NCBI RefSeq assembly: GCF_037975245.1
Contig: NC_092563.1
Coordinates: 4,981,001-5,045,000 of the forward strand
Source: Apostichopus japonicus
Lineage: Eukaryota > Echinodermata > Holothuroidea > Aspidochirotida > Stichopodidae
DNA length: 64,000 bases
Direction of reading: 5' to 3'
Made by a program: the position numbers and the translations under genes. Shown here one piece after another: positions 26,001 through 39,200 of this stretch. Every line of letters starts with the position of its first letter. The first letter of the stretch is position 1. The notes under the pieces were generated by a model. It ran no database searches. It was not told the origin of the DNA and saw nothing but the letters and a program-made list of their open reading frames with translations.

Positions 26001-27299
26001 GTGCGTACATCAATTTAATGTACACCGAGCGCCTAATCCCTGGTAGGGTAAATATAATACTTCTGAAATTTAGATAAAACAGATCACATTTTGACACAAA
26101 GGGCTGGGCAGAACATTCATGTTTTACGTCAAGAAATATTACACCCGATACAGCTTATTTGGTATCAAGTAACGTAAACACATTTTTATTGATATGTTAC
26201 ATTGAGATCAACGAGACCCACGGGTCTGAAAAATGCAAAGTTATATCGGTGGCGCTATGCTAAAACAGAAAGAAAGACAACCCAACGCATTCACTGACAT
26301 GGAATAGTTGTTACCCAGGTGATGGAATCAATGCTTGTCGCAGTACACAATGCGGGCAGGTTGTGGTGGAGTAAGGGGGAGAGGTTGGGTTAAGGGAGGG
26401 TCAGCGCTAGAGTGGAGGGGAGGGGGAGGTGTTGAGGGAGGGGGTCAGGGGAAGTAACACAGACCCTAAATTAAAGTTAATGTTAAGTTTTGATTAAAAT
26501 ACCACAAGTTGGGTTGTGCATGATTATCAGCTTAAGACAGGAAGAGGACATTCCTAAACTAGTCACGTACTCTAATTTGCTCTATCACCACCCACATCAT
26601 TTAACCCTTCCAGATGGAAACCTCTGATACAGCTATTTTCACCCGAAAATTCTAGACAGAATGTATAGGCTCAGACATTTAACAAAATTATTTACTTAAT
26701 CCTGGTTCGCCTTTACTTCAGGGTACACAACTAACTTTAAATGTCATTGGCATCTTCCTCAAATATTCTAGAAATGAACAATATAATATTGTCCACCCAT
26801 GTTGAAACTTAAAGAAGCATTTTACTGTAACTCTGACAGCATTTTCACTCACTGAGACATTTACTTGTCTAACCTCAACCCCTTCCCTTTCTCATTGTCT
26901 GGAATAACCTCCAGGTTTTGAACTTCCAGAAAAGTACCTGGGCAAGTTTGAATGATCTTTTAAAAACTTCAACAGAGACAAGAAGAGAGAAAAACGACAA
27001 ATAATTTCTGTCTTAGATGAATTATATTGACAATTTTGAGAACTGTCAACGAAAAAAAAAGAAAATGAGAAAAGCATTGTGAACATTTGATTGAAGATAA
27101 AACATCTTAAAGCAATAAAAACTCAAAATGTAAATAAAAACAAACAAAAAATTTGAGAGGATATGAGAACCCCCAAGGAAAAAAAAAGAGAAAAAAAAAG
27201 CAAAGTACATTTCTGCCGGCAAACATTTCTTGAAAAATAATAAATCTACATAAATTGAGACTCTTACAATACATCTACAATACCTATGTTACATGCTTT
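23021..27299. other. No gene seen
   Basis: AT-rich intergenic DNA with G-rich tracts near 23296-23316, 24592-24621, 25621-25634 and 26371-26450. Open frames are short and overlap low-complexity sequence. Confidence 0.5.
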
Positions 27300-28780
27300 T
27301 GTGTGTTTCTTTCATATGCTATATAGCATACGTATAGCATACACTATATAGCATACAGCATGGCATATATCATAGCATAAAATATAACAGAGTTGTAACA
27401 ACTCATTTCATATTTGAGGTTGAATCACACTCACTTGTTTTCCTGTCTAGAATCATCAAAAGTTGACTTGGTGTCACTGTTTTATCTCTATCGGGAAAAA
27501 TCTTCACAATCTAGTCCAAGCCACAATACTTTGATTTGAGATGTGATTCGTTACAACACTGGTATGTATATAGCAGTAGTATGCACCCAATGGACAGATT
27601 CAATGATAGACAGCGTAGCATTGACCCAGGCAAATGATAATGTAGCATGATTTCAGCGTATATTAGCAGATATATATGATTATGTAACTGTCCCATGATG
27701 GCTAAATGTATGCATATATCCTATAACATACAACTAATGTAATGCATATAGTATCTAGTTGAGTGTGTAGCTGAGTAAACAATTAATACATTACACCACA
27801 AACGTGATACGTACCAATGATACATACTCCAAATATGCCATAAAAACTTGATACACCATACAGCATTTATTCTGTATTACACATGAGTATGTACTCAATA
27901 TCACGTAGCAGAGACTTGATACAGTGTACAACATATATCCAGTATGATCGCTGAGGATACTCACATAGCATACACAGATGAGACCATATGTAGGAAGATA
28001 GCATAAAAGCAATTCATAGCCGAACATCATGACAGAAATTACCTACATCATGGCATACAGTACATATCAGAGACCACATAGCACAAATGTAGGAAGATAG
28101 CATAAAAGCAATTCATAGCAGAAAATCAAGGCATTACACTCCTGGTATAGCATACAGGCTTGTTATGACAGAAACTATATATATCATTGCATGCACATAT
28201 GATCATATAGTGTATATGTAGGAAATAGCAGAAAAGCTAGCAGAAAATCAATTTAGTACATTATTGATAAAGCGTACAGGCTTGTTATGACATAAACTAT
28301 ATATATCATAGCATACATATTAGATATCATATAGTGTATACATATTAAACAGCAGAAAGTTAATTCATAGCAGAAAATCAATTTAGTACATTATTGATAT
28401 AGCGTACAGGCTTGTTATGACAGAAACTATATATATCATAGCATACATATTGGAGATCATATAGTGTATACATGGGAAAATAGCAGAAATCAATTCGTAG
28501 CAGAAATCAATTCGTAGCAGAAAATCAATTTAGAACACTCCTGCCTGATATAGCATACAGCCTTGCATTGACAGAAACAATGTACTGTACAGCATACACC
28601 CAAGAGATCATATAGTGTATGAGCAGAAAAACAGCAGAAAAGAGTAAATTCTTAGCAGAAAACCAATTGACCACTCCAGATAGGACATACACATCTGATG
28701 ACTATGACAGAAACTACACACGATAGCATCAAACACCTAATAGATTATATATTGTATCTGCTAAATGACACCAACTTATA
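27300..28780. repeat. Diverged satellite-like tandem array rich in agcatac
   Basis: Units of about 120-150 bp recur. The clearest anchor is cttgttatgacagaaactat (near 28158, 28408 and, with one change, 28278), followed by atatatcatagcatacatat and later by cagaaaatcaattta. More diverged anchors occur near 28560 and 28700. Earlier units share gtaggaagatagcataaaag (near 27990 and 28090). The agcatac/agcata word already repeats at 27322-27380. Open frames inside follow the repeat and are not genes. Confidence 0.75.
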
Positions 28781-31700
28781 CTTGATTTAATCATGGCGTA
28801 CTATTAACGTACTATGTAATCCTGCTTTTACATTAATGTACTTTATACATGATAGAAGAAAATACATCAGCATAGCATAAAGTAGTCTGATGATATCCAG
28901 AGTGTGCAATACAAGCATACTACATTCAATAGCATACACCTCAAAACCATAGCATACAACAACTGATGTATCGCATAGCATGAATATATAGCATGAATCT
29001 TATAAAAATACCTCTAACCAAGTTTGTATGTGATATCTGCAATTGTTTCAAACTAAATACACTACAACAGCATATATATATAAATATATATGATAATAGT
29101 AACATCATAGAATGTTCTATAATAGCTATGATTTCAGACTATGACTGTATTGAGTACCAGGCCACTGGAATGATGCCAGAATCAATCTACCTAAATGGAA
29201 CAGCAGAATTGTAACCTCTGTAAAAAATGAACTCACTCTGTAACAACAACTACAAGTCCCAATACTATTAAAACAGATTGAAATCCTTGTTTTCTCACTA
29301 TAAACAAAAAAAGTGGGAACAGAATTTACAGAAAACCAGTAGTTTGTTAAACCTATGATTAAATGATAAAAAATGACCCCCCGTCCTCATAACCTCATTC
29401 CATTAATGCCATCGAATCTTTTGGAGGTCATAATTTACAAGAAATCTGCACACATATCAACATTTGTCGGAAAATGGTTTTCAAAGTGCCAATAGCTGTT
29501 CATTCATAGCGAGTAAACAATTTTCTAAACAAGGACGCAACAGAAAACAAGCCAGTGTTGCGGTCATATTTTGAAGTGGCAGTATATACTACTCACAGCT
29601 TGCTAGCAGTACAAGTTCACATTTTGTTTGGGATATAGCCTAGAAAGTGGAGAGAGATTATTTGGGCTTTATGAGGACAAAAGGCCCACCCCTTTCACAA
29701 ACTAAAATCTTTGAAAGGACAGTATTTCAAACTACAATTTTTTATTTTCAATTTATAAAAGGGCAGGAAAGCCAGTAAACACACACACACACATACATGG
29801 AGCAAGACTGTCCCTGTCCAATTACCAGAATCTTTCGACATTAACGTTCGCAAAGACAAGAGGAGACTAACAGATAAAAGTGACAAATTGCAACCAAAAT
29901 GACCAATTCTTCCCAATCATTTTTGTCATACCAACCCTGCCTTTCTGAATTAAAATGAATGTGTAATTAATACTGATACTTGTTTATCTTATTAACAGGT
30001 TTTAATCTTAAATACAAAATTATTGAACAATTAGGGAAAGAAAAACAATGATTGTTAAACACCACCCCAACAACTTTTGGAAACAGAAAAGGGAAGAGTG
30101 AAAAAAAAAACATTGTTCACAAATACTGGATGAAAAAACTCTATACATGCGGGGATGGGGATTCCTTCTATTACTTCCATCAAATAGACTTTATTGCACA
30201 TAAAAAGGCTTATCATACAAAAAACAAAAACTGACTGCGACTTCTCTTGCTGCTACTAATAATAATCAAACATAACAGCAGACAGAACTCTTTGAAAAAT
30301 CCCATCCTTCTTCTTTAATTCTATGATTGGTTATTTCTGATAAAAAATTATATTGTTTTCCATAATTTTTGTCAAAGGAAAATTTACAAGAAACTAAAAG
30401 AAGTAAGAAAGAGTAAGTTTGCGTTAACTTAATTATTATCATAATTTTTTTTTAAACCAATCACAAAATTTATCGGTGTGGTCAGTGTTAAGAGGTTAAG
30501 AAGTCACTCTAGTTATGGATACAGTGAGGGTGCAAATGTTGTGAGAAGGCAGGTAAAGCGTGCACGTGATGTAAATTTTTATCCAAAACTAGCACACATT
30601 TCACTGCATTATGGGAACCACCAAATGTCTGAAATTTACATTTGCACTCTCATTTTATCACTTAACTTCCATCTTAACTATAAAAAAAAAAAAAGGAATA
30701 AAGCTAACTGCTCTCACCCATCAGGATAATGCCACAGATGTGTATTTTGTACGTTAAAATTAGCCAGCCCAAACTTTGCTTTCACATTAATCCTCCCCAC
30801 CCCCCCCCCTAAAGAAAATCCTCCTCTTAGCCATACTAAGCCACAAAATGATTGACTTTTATTTCACAATTTATCATCACATTTTACAAAAACAGCAAAG
30901 TTCCTTTTTTTCTAGTCACAAATTGACATGAATATGCTATAGTCAATATATAGCATTTAGAAGGACAGGCCAGCCCGCCCCCCACCCGGAACAAAAACAG
31001 TTTTGACTAAATGAAAAGAAGAATATATCTAATCATCCTGCTGAAATGATGCGAACAATTCATACATTGCAGTTTTTTTGACATACTGATAATTGAAATA
31101 TCAAAGAGATTATAACACAAGTGAACTATGAAGTCATAGTTGCACACTGAATGAAAATATATATAAATATATATATATTTTTAACTTAACTGCTTTAATC
31201 CTTTGATTGGAGAGGGTTTCAATATTTGCTTTTTGAGATGTACAGTCATTGATAACCAAATATCCATTGTGTATTCACCTGTTTATGCCTCCCAATTTTG
31301 CAGTCAGAAATTAGCCGTAAGTTTTAATGAAGAGATGTATAAAGTGAATTTTTCTGTGTGCATCTAAGACATCACTCCTGTTTGCTTCAAAGTTCACCTT
31401 TGGTACAAAATGTGTCAGCTTCAAATGTTGTTATCTCGAAAGACAATACATAGGAATACGTAGGAATTGAATTCACGTAACTTTCCACCAGGACGCTGAC
31501 GAATGTGCTCCTCTTTCTATCGATTAAAACCAGTTTTATCTCCGTTCAATTTGATACAATTTGATACTATTCTGTCGTTTTCTCTCATCAGACACGAAAC
31601 AGCTGCTAATTCCTTCAAACTTCTTCAGAGTGTCATAACTTATAATACCTCGGTCATGATTCCCAAGTCATCCATTTTAAGCAAACAGCTTGACTAAAAA

Positions 31701-33234
31701 TGAAAATTAAAGGAGTCTCTTCCCCACACAGAGATGACTCAGTGAATTGATGCAAGGATTACAATATATGTAGTAAATGAACACACAATGGAGTGAATGG
31801 TTACAATTTTAAGTTTCTTATAAAATACTTCAAAAGCCCCTTTCACTGTGATCTACTTGGATACTTCCCGTCAGTCATAATTTTTTCATAATTTTTACAT
31901 CTTGATTTTGTAAACGCAGGACCAGTCTTTTAACGATATCCTCTGCATTGTGAGATACTTCTGGAAAGCAGATAAAAAATATTCATGTTACCCACAACAT
32001 CTTTAAAATAATGACGCTTTTAGCATGGTGCTGTTAACTACATGATAGACAAGTTTATTTCGGTCGAGTAGAATTTTTCACGATTTCTGGATAAGATAAA
32101 AAAAAATAAATAAAAAAAAAAATAGATGTGGAACAGAATGTTTACTGGTTAAATACACTTTTGTTGTTTACTGGTTAAATACCAAACATTTGTGGTTGTA
32201 TTCTTTTCTTGTATACATTTGTTGTTTTGTTTTTCTCAGCTTTCAGAAAACCTTACAACACCATCAGGACCATAAAACATTCTTCTCCACAAACGTAAAG
32301 ATTTGTTTTTTTTTTAAATAAAAGCTGTCAAAATTTAATTTTTTCCATAATTAACTGTAAGAGAATAAATATATATATATTTAGTCAACTCTGTCTAAGT
32401 AGTGGTTAGATGGTACGATGTTCAAGTACATACACAATTATGCAGAGAGAAGCATATGCAGGGCTCTCATTGTGCTGACAGTTACCATGACAACTTGAAA
32501 TGTCATTGTACCTCCACTGCACCATACCCCTCCACCCCTTCCTTCTCTCTCCCTCTATCTGTGGAGGGGGGGGGGCAGGATGAGTCTAACAACAACACCT
32601 GTTTTGTTGCATTGCTTTGAAACTTTTTTCTTCAATCTTTGATTATACAAATTTGTGACTGTTTTAAGTTGTGAATAATTTGTACAGCGATTCATCCCCA
32701 TTTGCAACCAGACTTTAACACCACTGCTCAAGCACGCTGCTCTCTTTGCCATGTCCTCTTTAGCTTAAGTAGTAGTTTGAAAAATATGGCAACGATCCAA
32801 GGTAAAGAATAGATTTGAAGAACGGTGGATGCACTAGACTAGAAAGAAAGCAAGTCATTCATAAGCACTTCAAGGTACAATGAGGTAGTCCTAGCTGCAC
32901 CAACATGTTAAACCCAAATACCATCGACCTTCCCCCCTCCCCCCCCCCCCCCGTTAACCTCCCATACTTATCATAGCCATAGCAACTGTACAAGCCAACG
33001 ACAAGAAACCTCTTACGATGTCTATACTCACATTTTCTGGTTATGGAGGTATCGTGAGGTATTGTAGCGCAAAAGTACTACTAAATTCCTCACCATTACC
33101 TTAAATGGGTACTATTAAAAATAAAATTAAAAAAACATAAAAAAAAACGGGTAAAATGGCTATTTTCCCCATCTCTATTTTACTAGCTAAAACTAGTTAA
33201 CCTTTACTGGGCTTCTTACTCTTAGAGATTTATA
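28781..33234. other. 3' flank of the pocket-protein gene; no further gene seen
   Basis: AT-rich DNA downstream of the minus-strand stop at 33235. Its upper part probably contains the 3' UTR, but I could not place the polyadenylation site. A short CA run is at 29779-29794, an AT run at 31159-31182 and C-rich tracts near 30798 and 32934-32953. No exons recognised. Confidence 0.5.
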
Positions 33235-36200
33235 TTAAACACCCTCTGGAGTACCCTGCTGTAGATTCTGCAGCCGCTTCACCACGATGCTGCCACCAGA
33301 ACTATTCAGCAGTTTGGACTTCTTGGACGGACTTTCGGACCCATCTTCCTGCAGCAGGGCCCGTTTCTTGTGGACTGCCTCCTTGGTCCTCAGCATTCTG
33401 TTGATATCGTTGAGGTTCTGCAAGCATCAAAATACAAAGGGTACAACCTCAACACCGGTTAACTCTACGATGGTTACTAAACCCCACCCGGTTTTTTTAA
33501 CCCTCAGGTGGGCATTGGGTGGGGTAAACAGATGGCCCTTAGTGTCCCAGACGATGTTTATCAGACTGCACACATGGATGATGGATTCAGTGATTCTTGA
33601 AAAAATTTGAACACTGCAACATTCGTTCAGTTTGGAGTTTATCTCGAAGAAAAAAACGCAATTTGCATCGCATTCGTTACTTTGTAAAACGCAACTAACC
33701 ACCCTTTTCCTACAAGAGTCACATCCAAAAATCCAACCTCTTTTACACAAAATGAAGTCATTACCACCGAAGAAAAAATTCTACTCAGAATTTGTTTCCG
33801 TATCCGCAGAGCACAACAACATACATCGACTCTTGCACACTGACACTTTTCTCCACCAGATGGAAGAAAAGCTAATGTATCGCCTCATCAAATGTTTCTA
33901 GTATAACCCTCTCCCTCCCGTCACTCTCCTGCCCCATCTGTTCCTGAAACCTTTACAAATTCTTTTACGGCCATTATCAGTATCATGAGCCCTGGAAGGA
34001 CAGTTTAATTATCTAGTTTAGTCATCCATGTAGGGCTGTGAGTTTTCGTTTAAAGACCTAAACGTTTAAACGGCCGATTTTTCGTTCCTTTAAACGAATA
34101 TCGCGAGAAAACGCCGAGTATAAAGGCGTGGGGTCCAGGGGACCGCCCTAGGGCCCTGGTGGGGCGAAGACCCCGGAAAAGGAAAGGGAATTTTTTGCGT
34201 GTCTGGCGATAAAAAAATTTGCAGTTGAGGATGCAAAATACTGACAACTTTTTGAATTTAAATTGTCACAAAGCTGATGAAAAATTTTAAATGACAAGTT
34301 AGAGTAGCTGTATTATGTTATAAAATGAAAAGAGATTTAATCTGTTTTACAATCTTTAAAAAGTTTAACTTACAGAACCTCCGATATTATGAAACAAAAA
34401 ACGTTCGGCAAAGCCGAACAATGAATAGCGCACACTAAACGTACATCAATTTACAACTGCAGTACGGTTTAACCTAACTTAAATACTACGGTAGGATACT
34501 GTATATGTGCTCAGAATTTACCCAGGTACATTGCCAAACAACTGCGCGCTCATCCCCTGTCTAACACCTGTTTGTTAACGTTTTTGGCACGTTTCCAAGA
34601 AACGTTTCATAGGGTATTCCCCATGATACACGAGGCACAGTTCATACATGCAGCACACTTAAGATATCAAGCTATGGTCATCTTTATGAAAGTAAACCTT
34701 GTAATAAAATATGTTTTAGGCCACACGGCATGATTAACTAATGCTAAACATTATTTCCATGTTCTTGTAGAAAACGTCAAGTTCGCAAAATACAATTGGT
34801 TGTGTTTTTGTAGTTACGTGAGATCCGTAACAGACGAGGTGGTTAGGCTATTTGCTATACACTTAACTGTGGTAGGACATTTTTTCCGTATTTTTGGAAA
34901 TTCTAGAAAATACTTTCTTTTCCCCCGCTTAACACCAGATGTGGTCTTACGGTTTATTCATAAATGGGTGTACTAGAGCCTTGTTTACATGACATTAGTT
35001 GCATTTAGCACGATTTGCCAGTTTCGCGTGAATTTTTCGAAAGTGTTTTGCTGGATCTTTCGTAAAATTTGAAAGGTGTACCAACTTACTTTTCGTACAC
35101 AATTGGTAATTTCTCTACTGATTTTCAGAGTTTTTTTTTTTTATGATCTCCAGTCGATAAATTTCCTTTGATCATGTATTTGAACAACTATTACCAAGTC
35201 GAGTATTCCACCCGGTATTGTCTGGTCGGAGAGTTCAACGTGATGGACAGGGATTGTAATCATTTCCATCGAACATGCATTGACTGGATTATCTGCGCCA
35301 CCGCTGTCGGCTCGATATAAAGTACACTTGTGCCGCGAATCAGGAAGTTTTCACAAAGGATTACAGCGTTCAAGTTTAAGCCATTCATATTGCCGGATAC
35401 ATCGGGGGGGGGGGACAAAAGTAGGATTACTTTCGCGGTTTATGATTCGACTGATCGTAAGTTGTTTTATTTCACGTAGTAGACAAAATAAACACGGGAA
35501 TGGATACGCGATTTTTGCCAATAATTTAATTTTCAGTTGATATCATAGTTTCGTTTAAACGTTCATCAGGTTTTATTAAACGTTTAAACGATGTTTCGTT
35601 CGTTTACACGTTTAAACGTGTAAACGGCACAGCCCTACATCCATGACCTCGAGATTGAGTTCTGAGGATCTTTTGGTCACTTTCAGCAATCTCAAAACTA
35701 TTTTGAGAGATATGGAGGACCTTTACGAGGGTCCCATATAATAATGTATTCTAGCACTGCTAAGTGCCCCCATTACTTTTGGAGGTCTTACGGTAACCTA
35801 CAGGAATTTGAAAAGTGTGGGATTGATAATCAATCATAATCACTCAACGTGGAAAACATTTATGAGCTTTTTTCCCACAGGAGGAACGAACCAAAAGGTA
35901 TGGATAAGAAAAGACAGTGAACTTTCAAGAAATAATAAATAAATTTCACTCCTTAAAGAAACTCAAACGTTGTTTTTGTGAAGTACCAACCTTGGACAGA
36001 CTCTTCTTTATCTAACCAAAGCTAACGATCAGAATACACAGTGAACTTTCAAGAAAGGAGTTTCACTCCTTATAGATAATGAAACGTTGTTTTTGTAAAG
36101 TACCAACCTTGGACGGACTTTTCTGTATCATGTACCTCATGACTGTGGTAGGGCTGTCCACTCCCGGGTGGCTGGGAGCCTTCTTGTGTGGAGACACGTA

Positions 36201-39200
36201 CAGTTCATGCTTCCGGGAGACTTTGCGTGGAGAGGTGTGGTGAGCCCGCATTTTAGGAAGCGGGGACAGAGGAGGCTCGTTTTGGTTGCTGGTCAGGGGG
36301 TCCCGTCCCGACTGAAACTTCTTGGCATAGTCGTTCATGTGTTTGACGTACACCTGTGAAGACAAAATATAAGAGCAAGAACTACGTTTGTAAATCTGAA
36401 ACTAATAGTCCAGAGGTAAACTTTTGACTCTTAGCTGATAATAGACTTAAGAGGACTGTCACCTATGGTGAGATACGTGTTCAACTCTTAACAGATCGTT
36501 ATTCAAGCAAATCTTTCACTTTGCTGAATTTTTCAACATACTGGTTGGACGATAGAGCAGATCGTTATTCAAGCAAAATCTTTCGCTTTGCTGAAGTTTT
36601 CAACATACTCGTTGGACGACATTATTCAAAACAAACTGTTTCGCTCTGTTTAATTTTTGAACATACTCAGTGATAGATTGGGTCGCATGCTAACTTTTAA
36701 TTGAAGGCGTGAAATTTGCACAAAAGGTAATTTTTATCTGTGTCACATAATAATCATAATAAGTGTCACATAATAAGTCACATAATAAGTCTGTGTCACA
36801 TAATAAGTCACATAATAATCAGACGACTCCTGAGGACAATAAACTGCAAGGTTTTATTTTAAGACTTGTATAAGTCTAAACATGAGACCACTGAGCACCC
36901 GATCTTCCCAATCAACAAAACCCAACATTGGCTCACATTCATGTAACACTTGCTTTTCAATTTTTTACCATACAAATATATCCCCCCAAAAAGAAAGAAG
37001 AATTTAATGCAGTGTTTTAGACCTTACAAACAGCTGTGGGTACCACCTGCTAGGGAAGTGTGATAGGTCCACGCAAAAAATGTTATTGTCCCTTCTTGAA
37101 AACTTCACAAAAAGCGAGCGACTTTGTCGACAGCTTTGATGCAGTAGACTAACAATGGAACTGAATATTCAAAGATATTCAGGGAATACTTTAGCGTTCA
37201 AAGTTTGTGTAGTAGTCTTGAAGACTCTTTGCACTTTGGGTCCTATGCAATACTATGTGTTTCCTATGTACACAACCTGCCATTCATCTTTGCATTCTGT
37301 ATAGCAATCTGACCATTTTGCATAGCATTTTGCGATAAGATACTGGATGAATAAATCTTTCCCTAATATTGGATGGAGGGTTTAAATCATACTGCAAACT
37401 TCCACATTCCGCTTTTTGACAAGATTTATTTCCCAAACCATGTAGCAAAGTGCAAGTATATATTTATCACTCTTGTCGCGAGTAAAACACTTCAGTTTTT
37501 TGAAGTTCCCTCTCTATAACTTACAGAGTTGTAGAATGCCACTAGATCGCCCCTCTCCTCGTTTTCAAACGACGAGCTCGTACCGGACATCCTGGTCGGT
37601 GTGGGCGGCCCACTGCTGGCAGCTTTCAAGTTTGCACTTCGACTTCTTCCTGATTGATGTGCAAGAGATGACAAAAATGATCGTTAAAAACAGGAAAAAA
37701 AAAAATGGAATTTATAGCAGATGATGACAGCTATTTTCTTCTGACATAGAATACAGAGGTAGTAGGTGGCTCAGAGTGAGTTTGATTGAATGCTCATCTG
37801 GTATGATGATCTCTAAGGTAGTTTGGACCATCCAAAAAACAAACCACAGACAGCACTATCATTGGAGACAAGCACAGACATTCGTAAAGAAAATTGGCTG
37901 TGGACAGAGAAAAACAAAGTCAAATTTGGACCCTACCAGCTGCTGCCGGAGCACAGTTTGACCTTAAAACTGAACAAGACTTATTTAGCTAAGGAATATA
38001 TGGATATTTTTTTTCATGGGGGGGGGAGAAGGCGGGGGGGGGGAATTAGATACCTTACAATAGCATACTGCCTTATACATCATTAAAGCCTTAACACCAA
38101 TCAGGAAAAATCACGTTGTCTACTTTGTTTAGATCTTGCGGGGTTATTGTGAGTGTGCGGCATCTGAGAGGAATCATCGAAGCCTTAACAGATCTCTGCC
38201 TATTTACCTTTCTGTTTCTCCGGAGTTTGTGGTAGCGTCTTTTCTTTTCTGGTGGTAGCGCCCCCTTTCTGAGGCGACTCGTTCTTGCTGAGGAGCACGC
38301 TGCGGTAGACGTGGCTGACTGCCTGAGGCTGACGACGGTAACACTTCATAATGTTTTGAAAAGAGTTGGGTTGATCCGTCACCTGTGAGTCACAAAATAT
38401 GGGATGCGGATGAAATCGAAGGGTTGTTAGGAAATTGTCCTAAACTAATTCGCAGTCAGTTTTCTCTTCTACCAGTGACTTATACAAAGACTAGACCTAC
38501 CGACAGAATGGTTTACAGTCGGTTGTAGGATGAAAAGACACAACTTGAGACTGAGATATTTTTTGAGACTTAAGATCGACACAAAAATTGGAAATTTTAT
38601 CGATGAAATCTTGCAGATGGTGTAGAGAGGAAGAGAGGATTAAACTGATGGGATTATTTTTTTTGGCAAATTAGAGAGTCATTCCCTTGGGTCTTTTGAC
38701 TTACTCTGCAGATGATGTAGATGGAACAGAGGAGTAACTGATCGATGTTTCGGTCCTTCATCATGTTGATGTGGTTCACCAGACAATGCTCCAGACAGGT
38801 CCAGATCTTCCTCCTAAGCTCCTCGCTGATGCTCAGCTTGGCGCACATGTCCCGGAGACGGATATTCAGAACGTGATATACCTGAGGGAGAAGATATATA
38901 AAAAAAAAAACTCTAGAAGTGAGAAAAAGCTGGAATCGTAAACCTCCGTCGTAAATCTCCGTCGTAAACCTCGTGTTATTTGTGACCAAGAGGTGTAACA
39001 TCCACGTCCGACCTTAGTACCCCTCCAATCTTAATTAACCTCAGAAAAAACTAGGTGGTTGCAAACATTTGGCAATACCTCAAATTAGTGATTTATGAAA
39101 ATAAGGTTTTACTCCATGACAGAATAGATTTGGCATCACATAGTTGAATGTAATGGTTCTAATGTAATATTTTCCAAACTTGTGAATGTCACGCCCAACT

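Noticed and set aside
27511-28981. Several 60-80-codon minus-strand open frames with Tyr/Leu/Cys-rich products
   Set aside because: They follow the tandem repeat unit and share its period.
33287-33610. Plus-strand 107-codon open frame
   Set aside because: It is antisense to the last coding exon of the pocket-protein gene.
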